NCBI GenBank assembly: GCA_036322875.1
Contig: AP027925.1
Coordinates: forward strand, 248,001 to 312,000
DNA from: Paraimprobicoccus trichonymphae
Lineage (GTDB): Bacteria; Bacillota; Clostridia; Oscillospirales; Acutalibacteraceae
Direction: 5' to 3'
DNA: 64,000 nucleotides
Part shown: piece after piece, positions 27,951 through 36,704 of the stretch
How the letters are laid out: each line of letters opens with the position of its first letter
How positions within the stretch are numbered: the stretch's first letter is position 1
The notes under the pieces: model-generated
What the model saw: only the letters and a program-made list of their open reading frames with translations
Told to the model about the DNA's origin: nothing
Databases searched by the model: none
Position numbers and translations under genes: made by a program

Positions 27951-29759
27951 TTGGATGAGTTCAGGTTGGAAAAGTTGTTAAGAAATATTTCCAATCTTGA
28001 ATTCAAAAGAATTTTAGAAAAAAGATTACAAAATAATTCAAACACCGATGATTACGAGAAATTTTTTAAAAATAACCTAGAACCTGATTTAGAATTGTAT
28101 TTGAATGAGTTGTTAAATAAAATATCTAATAGCGTAAAATGGATAAAATTCAGTACCCCTATTCTTAAATATTATTTTAATCAAATTTATAAAAATATTT
28201 TCAATTCTAAAATTATAGCGGATTATCGGATTTTTTTGGAACATCTGATGTTCTCATTATCTACTAAAATGTTTAATATTTATTTCAGAACATTGGTTTT
28301 GGAATTAAATATTGCTAAAGAATCTTTCGAATTGAAAGAAAAAAACACAAGTGATTATTTCAATTTTATGTCAGAATCGGATTTAAAATCACTTTATTTT
28401 TTATACCCTGAATTAGTAAGATTGCTGGATTTGTGTGTTTTTAATTTTGTAAGGTACGCTTGTGAGATTATTGAAAATACTGAAAAAGAATTAATTAATA
28501 TTGAAAATGTTTTTGGAAAATTAAAAAAGTTAAAAGAGATAGGATTCGGTGGTGGAGATTCTCACAATGGTTCAAGAACAGTAGTAAAGTTGATTTTTGA
28601 GAATAAAAATATTATGTACAAACCCAGAAAACTAAGTGCAGAATTAGCATACTATAAATTTCTAGATTGGTTAAATGATCAAGATGTGCCAAATGCGTTT
28701 TCATTAAAAGCAAGTAAGGTGTATTTTTCAAAAAACTGTGGTTGGATGGAATATATAGAGAACGTTCCGTGTGGTACTAAAAATGATATTCATAAATTTT
28801 ATACAAGAATGGGACAAATATTATGTGTAATTTATACATTGTGTGCCAATGATTTTCATTTTGAAAATTTGATAGCAGAAGGTAACCAGCCAGTACTGAT
28901 AGATCTAGAAACGATCTTGGGAAACAGTTTAGATTATAACATGGAGTCTCAGGAATTTGAAAATAAATCAGAAATTAAAGCTTTAAAACTTTTTAAAGAG
29001 TCCGTGCTTAGTACCTGTATTTTACCGTTAAAAATAATTAACTTTAAAAATAAAAAATCTATAGATATAGGTGGACTGAGCTTTTCTAAGCCCCAAGAAT
29101 TCCCCTTTAGTTTTCCAATTATTGAAGATATTGAAACAGACAAAGTTAAAATTGTTAAAAAATTTGTGAAATCAGGAATTTATTCAAATAATCCTATTAT
29201 AAATAAAAAAGTAGTTTCTTCAAAAAAATATATAAATGATGTAAAATTTGGATTTGAGTTAATGTACAATTGGATAAATAAGAACAAAAAAATATATGAA
29301 AAATCAATTATGAAAATTTTTTCTAATTGTGTATATAGATCAGTTTTGAAACCTACAAACTTTTATTTTCAGATGCTGACTATTTCGCATCATCCAGATT
29401 TACTGCAAAATAGTACTGATAGATTGGTGTTTTTGCACAGAACTGCTTTGGTCCATGACACTAATATTTTAGTACAAAATAAAATTTCTTTTGAAGAAAT
29501 CAAGCAATTATTTAATGGTGATATTCCGTATTTCACTTCTAAGCCAAACAGCCATTTTGTAACCACTCCTGATAAAAAGAAAATTAAATATCATAAAAAT
29601 ACTGCTTTTAAAAGTATTAAAGACAAAATAAATAATATGTCTAAAGAAGATTTAGAATATCAATTATTTTTTATAGATTCAAGTTTTCAATTATCGAGTG
29701 AAAATATTTTTAAATCAATTGTAGAAAAATTAAATATCAAAAAAGGAGAAGCTATATGA
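27951..29759 (+). CDS. stand-alone LanM-type dehydratase domain protein (DUF4135), no cyclase
   Basis: Resembles the N-terminal lanthipeptide dehydratase half of class II LanM enzymes, which phosphorylate Ser/Thr in a precursor peptide and eliminate phosphate to give dehydroalanine or dehydrobutyrine. The kinase-like core is clear: GGGDSHNGSRTVVKLIF (about residue 200) with MYKPRKLSAELA after it, then CANDFHFENLIAEG (about 300) and PVLIDLETIL. It ends after 602 residues; full LanM proteins have 900-1,000 and a C-terminal LanC-like zinc cyclase, absent here and not found downstream. TTG 27951 is a provisional start, as the homologous frame extends to 27867. The following gene overlaps by four bases (ATGA), so the two are co-translated. 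Precursor and transporter are not adjacent. Confidence 0.75.
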   Translation: MDEFRLEKLLRNISNLEFKRILEKRLQNNSNTDDYEKFFKNNLEPDLELYLNELLNKISNSVKWIKFSTPILKYYFNQIYKNIFNSKIIADYRIFLEHLMFSLSTKMFNIYFRTLVLELNIAKESFELKEKNTSDYFNFMSESDLKSLYFLYPELVRLLDLCVFNFVRYACEIIENTEKELINIENVFGKLKKLKEIGFGGGDSHNGSRTVVKLIFENKNIMYKPRKLSAELAYYKFLDWLNDQDVPNAFSLKASKVYFSKNCGWMEYIENVPCGTKNDIHKFYTRMGQILCVIYTLCANDFHFENLIAEGNQPVLIDLETILGNSLDYNMESQEFENKSEIKALKLFKESVLSTCILPLKIINFKNKKSIDIGGLSFSKPQEFPFSFPIIEDIETDKVKIVKKFVKSGIYSNNPIINKKVVSSKKYINDVKFGFELMYNWINKNKKIYEKSIMKIFSNCVYRSVLKPTNFYFQMLTISHHPDLLQNSTDRLVFLHRTALVHDTNILVQNKISFEEIKQLFNGDIPYFTSKPNSHFVTTPDKKKIKYHKNTAFKSIKDKINNMSKEDLEYQLFFIDSSFQLSSENIFKSIVEKLNIKKGEAI

Positions 29760-30490
29760 AAAAAATTTTCGTTTATGTTGGAAGTAGAAAAGGAGAATTT
29801 TCAAATACTGTTATTTACATAGGTAAAATTCTTTCAAAGATAAAAAAAACATCAAACTCGAAGGTAAGCATAAGATTTTTTCATCCTCAAAATACCAAGA
29901 TTGAAAATTGTATGGGATGTTCAAACTGTTTTTTTTATGGGAAATGTAATCTTGATGAAATAGATGACATGGCTTTAATAAAAGAAGAAATGTTATCTTC
30001 AGATATAATTATTTTTGGTTCACCTATCTATGGAGCAAATGTCAGTGGGGATATGAAAACGTTTTTTGATAGAATCAGCTACTGGTATCATTTGTTTGCT
30101 TTGAGGGGCAAGTTTGCCTTATTCGTTTTTACGTCTTGTGGTAATGGTGTACATTTTGCTCTTAATTTTTCTAATTCTGTTATGCATTTTTTAGGATTAA
30201 ATATTATTGATTTATATAATGTTATAATTTTTAGTCCTAAGCAAATTGACAAGGATAGAGATATAATTGATAAGATAATTAAAACTTCAAACTTACTTTT
30301 AGAGTATTTAAATGATACAAAGCATCCTGAAAGTAATGAGAGTTTTGAAATGATATTTTCAGCAGAAAAGAAATATATCGAAACACTTGAAAATTTAAAG
30401 ACATCTGAGTATATTTATTGGCGAGAAAACAAATTACTAAAATGTCAAACCTTTTCAGAAGTTTTGAATTTAGAAAATGTCTACAAATAA
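29756..30490 (+). CDS. flavodoxin-like NAD(P)H-dependent FMN oxidoreductase
   Basis: A 244-residue protein of the FMN reductase/flavodoxin-like family. It starts MKKIFVYVGSRKG with the phosphate-binding loop, has the GCSNCFFYGKC cysteine cluster (about 54-64) seen in iron-sulfur-flavoprotein-type members, and GSPIYGANVSGDMKTFFDR, the flavin-binding loop. The last 60 residues are unusual. ATG 29756 overlaps the stop of the LanM-type gene, with AAAGGAG before it. In known lanthipeptide clusters such reductases can reduce dehydroalanine to D-alanine or act on cysteines, so a role in the same peptide modification is likely but unproven. Confidence 0.8.
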   Translation: MKKIFVYVGSRKGEFSNTVIYIGKILSKIKKTSNSKVSIRFFHPQNTKIENCMGCSNCFFYGKCNLDEIDDMALIKEEMLSSDIIIFGSPIYGANVSGDMKTFFDRISYWYHLFALRGKFALFVFTSCGNGVHFALNFSNSVMHFLGLNIIDLYNVIIFSPKQIDKDRDIIDKIIKTSNLLLEYLNDTKHPESNESFEMIFSAEKKYIETLENLKTSEYIYWRENKLLKCQTFSEVLNLENVYK

Positions 30491-30641
30491 AAATCTTGGT
30501 TATAAAAAAAATATGTCATATTTTTTAGTTTTTTATTGCAAAATTATGTTATTAAACTATGTAAAGGTCCAACTCAATCAAAAACTAATACAACTTCCTA
30601 AAGTTTTTTTTGTTAAAATTTCTTTGTTTCAGCTAGTACCC

Positions 30642-30717
30642 TGGAGCTATTGATCGGATTCGAACCGACTACCTGCTGATTACGAATCAGCTGCTCTACC
30701 TATTGAGCTACAATAGC
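30642..30717 (-). tRNA. tRNA-Thr (anticodon CGT)
   Basis: The acceptor stem GCTATTG (30717-30711) pairs with CAATAGC, followed by T and an encoded CCA end. The D arm, an anticodon stem CTGAT/ATCAG with loop TTCGTAA, and the T arm with GGTTCGAATCC are all present. Anticodon CGT reads ACG. A copy this specialised implies another Thr tRNA elsewhere. Confidence 0.95.
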
Positions 30718-30905
30718 ATTTATTTAATTATACTAAATCAAATTCTATTTCTTAACTACTAAATTTCATTTTAACAAACTAATTTCTGGTGGCAAACTAC
30801 ACAAGTTTACCGTACTGTGAACCTCCGGAGGCTAAAGCTCGCGGTTTCTTGCGTAGTGCCCTGACTTAGCGCGTATGGGGTATCTGTCCGGCTAGAGGTT
30901 AGGCA

Positions 30906-31749
30906 AATTTAGCAAGCTATCCCCACAGTTCTTGCGGTTAGAATGTTTATAGCGGCATTATACTCAAGCATTGTGGTGAATTGCTGCCAACCTTGCCGCG
31001 AGATTGCTCTTGCTAGCTTGTGATTTTTAAGTAGATTCTTTGTTGCTAAGTCCTCAATCACGGTTCTCGTCTGTGATTCGCTTTGACAATTTGTGATGAA
31101 GGTTTTTGCGCGCATTGCTAACGGCTTTGTATGATTTTGCCAGTTTTTTTGCGTTGTTTGGTGCAGTTGTTGCTCCCCTTGATTTTGCGTGATAACTTTC
31201 TTTGCTCTCGAATTGCCTTAGTTTCCTTTTTCTTTAAATCGGGCAACTTGATTTTATTGCCGTTTGACGTTATACAAAAGGTTTCTATTCCTACATCAAT
31301 TCCGATTTTCTTATCGGTGTAAAGAAAAACTCGCGAAATATTTTCCATCTGGTTCCTTGCTAACAAATACCTCTTTAAGAACGCCTATCGCTTTGCAAAT
31401 CTTAACTGCTTTCTTTTGCTTTGGTAGATATAGTTTGTTACCTTTCAACCACGCTTCTCTTTGGCAAAAAAGAGTGAAAGACTGTTTTCCATTTCGGCTA
31501 TAAAATACTGGAGGTTTTGTATGTGTTTTTGTGTTTTTTCACGCTTGCGAAAAGTTCATCCGCGTATTCGAAAGCACAATAGTTGGTATCTCTCCCAACC
31601 ACTTATATCCATTCTTTTTGAGTTTCGCGTAGCTTTTGCGTCGTACTTTGTTCTTTCCGAAAACCACAAGATAGTTTCCAATATCAACGTGTATGTCCAA
31701 AGCATTTAGCAAAAAACTGTTGTTGTTCGATTGTAGGATAGATTCTCGC
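30906..31749 (-). pseudogene. TnpB relic with deleted zinc ribbon
   Basis: The N-terminus IYPTIEQQQFFAKCFGH, a middle with KAIGVLKEVFVSKEPDGKY, the RuvC start GIDVGIETFCITSNG, and VIEDLATKNLLKNHKLARAI with GWQQFTTMLEY follow in family order over several frames. After MLEY the sequence jumps to NAAINIL, so the CxxC zinc ribbon is deleted. TnpB is the RNA-guided nuclease of these elements; this copy is dead. Confidence 0.8.
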
Positions 31750-32166
31750 TTAATACAATTTATAATTACACGCCTCCTTTTGGTTTTCTACGTATTGTTT
31801 GATTTGTGCTATCGTTACGCCGCCGCAACTACTTACAAAATACGAATTAGTCCAAAACGACGGCATACGACTTTTGAGTTTCGGATATTCTAGCCTTAGT
31901 ATGCGGCTCACATATCCTTTGAGACGCTCTATCTGCGTTCCAATCTATTTAGTAGATACTAACTCCAACAACAAATGAACATGGTCTGGCATTACCTCTA
32001 TATCGAAAATTTGAATGTCTAACTCTACGGCTTTTTCCGCAAACAGCACTTTTAACCTAACATCTATGCTATCTACTAAACACTTCCGCCTGTATTTTGC
32101 ACAAAATACAACGTGGTACTTACACGAATACTTACAATGCTCCAACAAGTTAAATGTTCTAACCAC
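31750..32166 (-). pseudogene. TnpA (Y1 transposase) relic
   Basis: Starts with CKYSCKYHVVFCAKYRRK and has VMPDHVHLLLEL, the HxH metal site. After LVSTK a frame change continues to RMPSFWTNSYFVSSCGG and QIKQYVENQKEA, the catalytic-Tyr region. Apart from the frameshift the gene is nearly complete, so decay is recent. Confidence 0.8.
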
Positions 32167-32299
32167 TTACTCATTACCTTATAGATATATTATATCATAT
32201 CTATATTGCAGTGTCAAGCATTATTTTTTTAAAACCAACGCTGAAGTGCTTCCATCCGCAACCTAAAGGATGCGGTTTTACCGCACTCGGAGATAAATC

Positions 32300-32520
32300 A
32301 AAGAACTTGTCAAGCATGATTTTATTTTTAAAGTGTGAACCCGAAGTCGTCTGAATAGGCGGTTACAACTGCAATTGTAGGTGGTTAAATTCCATTATTT
32401 CCGGCACCAGAGTAAAGTTGGTTCTACATACTATGGGACAAGCATGTTGAGAGAAGGGCGTAAGGCTTAGTTGAAATTTTTGTGATAAAACTCGACACTT
32501 TTAATGGTTCTTGTATTTTA
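32300..32520 (+). other. unidentified relic DNA sharing 40 bp with 19.05 kb
   Basis: A GC-richer piece without an open gene. Bases 32,471-32,515 read LVEIFVIKLDT in one frame and match 19,095-19,050 (minus strand) with few changes. At 32,360-32,412 the DNA ends in GGTTAAATTCC and CCGGCACCA, resembling a tRNA T arm and tail, but no matching 5' half exists. It is probably IS605-derived. Confidence 0.3.
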
Positions 32521-32623
32521 TTTCATTTGTTAGCTCTAGTTATAAGCAAAAATTTTTTATTTTTTATTTTACCAATTTTCTTATAAGTTAATTGATTGCA
32601 CGGCCGTAAACTTTTTAAAAAAG

Positions 32624-33340
32624 GTGGTTATAATCAAATTAAAAAATAAAAAATACTTATGTGCGTTATTATGCTTTTTGATCACAAAACAGTTAAATGT
32701 GTATTCACTTCCAATTCACATTAGCAACGTGAGTATAAATGAGTTTTGTGCTAGTATTTTTGGTGTTCATAGTTTACCGCCATCTTCATATACTAATAAT
32801 TTTAATTTAACGCAATTGATATGTATGGATTCATATAATTTTTTACTTCAAAGTATATTAAACTGCGAAATGAACTTAATAGACGTTCCAATGAGGTAAA
32901 ATGAAAATTTTCATGAAAATAAATGCTATAATATTGTGGGTATCTTTCCGGCAGAAATAGTCGATGAAATTATTAAAGATTCGATAAATATTTTAATAAA
33001 TGAAAGTCCATTGGTTGAAATCAATTCGTCTCCTGTTATTATAGTAGGGGATCTGCATGGTAACTTCAATGCATTGAGACATGTTATTGTAGATTTTTTA
33101 AGTTTAAAATATCTTGAATCCACTACATGTATTTTGTTTTTGAGTGATTATGTTGGCAGAGGTACTTGTAGTGTTGAAGTTGTTATTTTATTGCTATTGT
33201 TAAAAATGACGTTTCCTAGCGATGTATATCTATTACGTGGAAACCATATTTTAAACATTCAGATTTAATTAAAGCATTACGACTTTCTTCACCTTCATTA
33301 GATTTGAATACAAGTAGACTAAAATTGATATGTCTTAACT
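32624..33340 (+). pseudogene. decayed secreted PPP-family phosphatase
   Basis: One frame starts with a signal peptide (KKYLCALLCFLITKQLNVYS), runs to a TAA at 32897-32899, then continues in the same frame. It reaches the phosphatase motifs GDLHGN, SDYVGRG (family GDYVDRG, two key residues changed) and LLRGNH, then stops at 33268. A second frame carries a short continuation to about 33,343; the C-terminal half, as seen at 1-921, is gone. It shows that this PPP family was exported, and it is clearly dead. Confidence 0.7.
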
Positions 33341-33343
33341 TTT

Positions 33344-33812
33344 AGAAAATTAAAACAAAATTATTGTTGTTATTAATTGGTGGCGATAGAGGAATTATAA
33401 TACAATTTTTTTCAGGAGTAAGTTCTAGAAGCCGATAAGGTAGTATCAACTATTCCGATTGCATTTTTCAATGAAATTTTTAGTTTTTATTGCTAAAATT
33501 GGCAAAATAGTAACAGGCATAATTTTTTAGATTTTTGAATCCTAAAAATTTATAACTTTAATTTAGTAAATTTTCAAATGGAAATTATATTATTTATGAT
33601 ATAATATAAAATAAAAATAGTATAATTTATGTTGCTGTATTAAACTTTTAGATGATAGATTGTCATTCTAGGTAAATTTTTTTCAATTAGTTTAAATAAT
33701 TGCTTGTATAGAACTTTTTATACTATTAATAGAAGATATATTAGATATCTCTGAAGTTTGCAAAAAAATTAAATAAAGTCTGGTCATAAAAATACTATTT
33801 AAAATTGGTAAT
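33344..33812. other. gene-free stretch
   Basis: AT-rich, with short homopolymers and no coding pattern. It may hold the promoter of the M50 protease gene; no convincing hexamer pair was found. Confidence 0.3.
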
Positions 33813-34397
33813 TTGAGAATTAATTTAAATTTTTATTTTTTAGCTTTTATTTCTCTGACGGTAATACTAAATCAATCTTATATTTTTGTGTTAAGTTTTG
33901 TTTCGAGTATGATACATGAACTTGGACATATGTTAGTGATTTTATACCAAAAAAGAACGATAAACTTAATTAATGTAAATTTTTTTAATGTAGACATAGT
34001 AGATAAAGACAGAAATAACTTAAATCACAAAGAAGATTTAGCAGTTTTACTAGGTGGACCTTTATTAAATTTTGTGATTTCGTTTGTGACATTTATTTTG
34101 AATTTAATTTTAAAAAATAACTTAATATATGAAATTATGTATATAAATTTTTTCATAGGAATTTTGAATTTGCTTCCTATTTCCAGCTTAGATGGGGGAC
34201 AGATTTTTTCTATAGTTTTGAGTAGTAAATTAGATTTGAATTTGTCTAATACCATTTTGAATGCTATTTCTTTAATTATTTTGATTCCTGTTTTGATTTT
34301 GGGATTTATTATATTAATTAAATCTAAATATAATTTTTCGCTTTTATTTTTAGGTTTGTATTTAATATATTTTTTATTACTAGAAAAAACAAGCTAA
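33813..34397 (+). CDS. site-2 protease family (M50) membrane metalloprotease, SpoIVFB-like
   Basis: A 194-residue intramembrane zinc protease. HELGH sits in an early membrane segment (about residue 35) and NLLPISSLDGGQI in a later one, supplying the third zinc ligand (Asp). About five or six hydrophobic segments. Length and motif layout fit the SpoIVFB/YdgP-type short M50 group, which in spore formers cleaves pro-sigma-K. There is no partner SpoIVFA here. The start is TTG 33813 with a weak site. dpaA-dpaB elsewhere in the window makes a sporulation role thinkable, but other short M50 proteases exist. Confidence 0.75.
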   Translation: MRINLNFYFLAFISLTVILNQSYIFVLSFVSSMIHELGHMLVILYQKRTINLINVNFFNVDIVDKDRNNLNHKEDLAVLLGGPLLNFVISFVTFILNLILKNNLIYEIMYINFFIGILNLLPISSLDGGQIFSIVLSSKLDLNLSNTILNAISLIILIPVLILGFIILIKSKYNFSLLFLGLYLIYFLLLEKTS

Positions 34398-34417
34398 TAA
34401 ATTTTAATTGTTTTTTA

Positions 34418-34446
34418 TTGACAAACGTATATAACTATACTAGAAT
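34418..34446 (+). promoter_or_regulatory. sigma-A promoter of nusA
   Basis: TTGACA (34418-34423), 17 bases, TAGAAT (34441-34446). It gives a leader of about 120 bases before nusA. rimP, which normally precedes nusA, is absent, so nusA has its own promoter. Confidence 0.8.
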
Positions 34447-34497
34447 ATATAAAGTGAAATTATAAAATAACGCTCATATGTGTTTTTATGTGTGTAT

Positions 34498-34524
34498 GGT
34501 CTACGAGGGGTTGACCTAATTTTT
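34498..34524 (+). terminator. hairpin followed by T run in the nusA leader
   Basis: GGTC-T-AC pairs with GT-T-GACC across a short GAGGG-containing loop and is followed by a run of T. It could be an attenuator controlling nusA; autoregulation of nusA leaders is known in other bacteria, but the mechanism here is inference. Confidence 0.45.
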
Positions 34525-34573
34525 TAGTTTATACATAAATTTATGAAAAAATATAGTCAGGGGGAATTTTATA

Positions 34574-35611
34574 ATGAGCAAAGAAATTTTTGAATCTCTT
34601 AAACTTTTGGAAAGAACTAGTGGCATACAAGCAGATTTCATGTTTGAGAAAATAAAAAAAGCTATTGTTACTGCATGTAAAGGCAATTATGACGGTAACG
34701 ATGATGTTGAAGTAAAAATAAATCAAGAAAGCAATGAATTTGTAGTAATTTTGAAGAAAACTGTTGTTGAAAATGTTAAATTCCTAGGAAAAGAAATTAG
34801 TTTAGAAGATGCTAAAGAAATAGATAAAAATGCAGAATTAAATTGTAAAGTTGACATTAAACTAGAAACAAAAGACTTTGGGAGAATAGCTGTCCAAACT
34901 GTTAGAAATATGATTAGGCAAGGAATTAAAGACGGAGAAAAAAATTTGTTAAAACAAGAATTTACAGAAAAAAAAGGTGAAATAGTTACAGCTTTAATCG
35001 AAAAAATTGATGATGAATATGGAAATTTAACTCTTAGAATTGGAAAAGCTGAAGTTGTGTTACCTAGAAATTTGCAAACTGGGACTGAAGTTCTAGAAGA
35101 AGGAAAGCATATAAAAGTTTATATAACAGATGTTATAGATACTGATAGAGGTCCGAAAATTATGATTTCTAGAACTAGTCCGGAGTTTGTTAAAAAGTTA
35201 TTTGAAAATGAAATTCCTGAAATTAATAATGGAATTGTAGTTATAAAATCCATATCTCGAGAAGCAGGTTCGAGAACTAAAATAGCAGTTTATAGTAATA
35301 ATGAAGATGTTGAAGCTATTGGGTCTTGTATAGGTGCTAATAGTTCAAGAGTTAATGCTATTTTAGATGAATTAAATGGTGAAAAAATAGATATTATAGA
35401 ATATGTCGAAAATTTAGAAGACTTTATTGCAGCATCGTTAGCTCCAGCGAAAGTATTGCGGATAAAAGATTTAAATTCTGAGGATCACACTTGCAAAGCT
35501 TTAGTTCCAAATAACCAAATATCTCTTGCTATAGGAGCTAAAGGACAGAATGTGAGGCTTGCAGCTAAGCTAACAAATTGGAAAATAGATATAATAGGGG
35601 AAAATTTTTAA
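34574..35611 (+). CDS. nusA: transcription termination/antitermination factor NusA
   Basis: RNA-polymerase-binding factor for pausing, termination and antitermination. In 345 residues: an N-terminal domain from MSKEIFESLKLLERTSGI, an S1 domain around residues 135-200 (GEIVTALIEKI), and two KH domains ending with NNQISLAIGAKGQNVRLAAK. Length fits Firmicutes NusA without the C-terminal repeats. A strong GGGGGAA precedes ATG 34574. ylxR follows two bases after the stop, as in the usual rimP-nusA-ylxR-infB operon, but infB is missing. Confidence 0.97.
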   Translation: MSKEIFESLKLLERTSGIQADFMFEKIKKAIVTACKGNYDGNDDVEVKINQESNEFVVILKKTVVENVKFLGKEISLEDAKEIDKNAELNCKVDIKLETKDFGRIAVQTVRNMIRQGIKDGEKNLLKQEFTEKKGEIVTALIEKIDDEYGNLTLRIGKAEVVLPRNLQTGTEVLEEGKHIKVYITDVIDTDRGPKIMISRTSPEFVKKLFENEIPEINNGIVVIKSISREAGSRTKIAVYSNNEDVEAIGSCIGANSSRVNAILDELNGEKIDIIEYVENLEDFIAASLAPAKVLRIKDLNSEDHTCKALVPNNQISLAIGAKGQNVRLAAKLTNWKIDIIGENF

Positions 35612-35612
35612 T

Positions 35613-35867
35613 TTGATAAACATTAGAAAGTGTATATCCTGTGGGTTAAGAGCTGAAAAAAATAGTTTCATTAGAGTATATAAAAATTTAAAAAAAAATA
35701 TTTTTGTAGACTGTGAAAAAAACAAAGATGGCAGAGGAGCCTATATTTGTAATAATATAAATTGTTTTAAAAACGCCAAAAAGAAAAAAAAATTAGAAAG
35801 AGCTTTTAAAAATACAAAAATTAATTTTAGTGAGGTTTATCTAGAAATAGAAAAAAATATAAAATAA
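35613..35867 (+). CDS. ylxR: YlxR/RnpM family RNA-binding protein
   Basis: 84 residues with the family start RKCISCGLRAEKNSFIRVY and DGRGAYIC near the middle, the two diagnostic blocks. YlxR proteins bind RNA; in B. subtilis the homologue affects RNase P. It starts at TTG 35613 just after nusA and is translated with it. The usual next genes (rpl7Ae-like, infB) are not there. Confidence 0.9.
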   Translation: MINIRKCISCGLRAEKNSFIRVYKNLKKNIFVDCEKNKDGRGAYICNNINCFKNAKKKKKLERAFKNTKINFSEVYLEIEKNIK

Positions 35868-36269
35868 ATAATGACAAATTTATATTTTAATCAGAATATA
35901 ACATTTATAAATTGTATAAAGGGTACTTAGAATTTCTAAAATTATAAAATAACTAAAAAAATGTCATCCAAACGAATTTTAAAAACATCTTCTTCTCTAA
36001 AATAACTCTGCGATATGTACACCTTGAATTTATGTTTAGAATTTTTAACACATTCTTCTGTTATTTGATCATACGCGCTACACTAAAGGCGTGCCTGTCA
36101 CTTTTGTAATATGTTGATTACGTGGCAAACATATAAACAAAGTTTTACATTTTATATGATTCCTTACAAACAAAAATTTTATTTTCAGGTATATATTTTA
36201 CACTTGAACTTAGGAAGATGAATATAATGAATTACCAACATTATTATAATGCAACAGATAATGTAAAAA
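35868..36269. other. gene-free stretch
   Basis: Broken minus-strand reading near 36,000-36,100 (KNVLKILNINSRCTYRR) looks like a dead gene, but no family is recognisable. No terminator for ylxR was found. Confidence 0.25.
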
Positions 36270-36670
36270 TTTGTCTAACACAGTCATACTATAACACCCT
36301 GCGAATAAATTCGGGAGATTTTTGGGTATACACAAACATGAGGTAGTCATTACTTCATTTTAACAACAGTACGAGCAACAATTTAGGCTAATTCTCGAAA
36401 TCACAGGTACGTTTATAATATCTGAAGTACCGATTTTTATCTCCATAAGTATGACACGCAATTTCGCATGATTAAATTTGCTACAATTAGGACAAATTTG
36501 GCTAGTGTGTATTTTGGATTTATATATTCAAGTTTGATACCCTCAGCCATTTTTACTTTAATAGTTTATATAGACAGAAATATCAACTATATGGGATGTT
36601 TTGGCATTTTTAGGATAACAAACAACATGACAATTACATGAATAAACTACATTATCTAATATTTTCTTCA
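36270..36670 (-). pseudogene. IS605 relic: start of TnpA fused to end of TnpB
   Basis: The minus strand at about 36,665-36,580 reads NNVVYSCNCHVVCYPKNAK, matching the TnpA start seen at 56.7 kb. After a short gap it reads MAEGIKLEYINPKYT and, one frame over, ICPNCSKFNHAKLR, the TnpB zinc ribbon. The middle of the element is deleted. Confidence 0.6.
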
Positions 36671-36704
36671 AAATATTGTCGACTTATATCCTTAATTTCA
36701 AAAA

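Larger units (their letters stand above)
30780..32290 (-). mobile_element. IS200/IS605 element with tnpA and tnpB, decayed
   Basis: Both genes are on the minus strand in the order tnpA then tnpB. The element's GC content is clearly above the surroundings (CGC, GCG and CCG are frequent), a sign of a later arrival. Near the left-hand limit in window coordinates is CCTCCGGAGG, and at the other end CCGCA/TGCGG arms around 32,255-32,275 form a hairpin, as in IS605 ends. Frameshifts in both genes make it inactive. Confidence 0.75.

Noticed and set aside
32335..32412. tRNA-Cys-like segment with GCA in a loop and a CCGGCACCA end
   Set aside because: No 5' acceptor strand (GCCGGAA) exists, and the anticodon loop has the wrong size.
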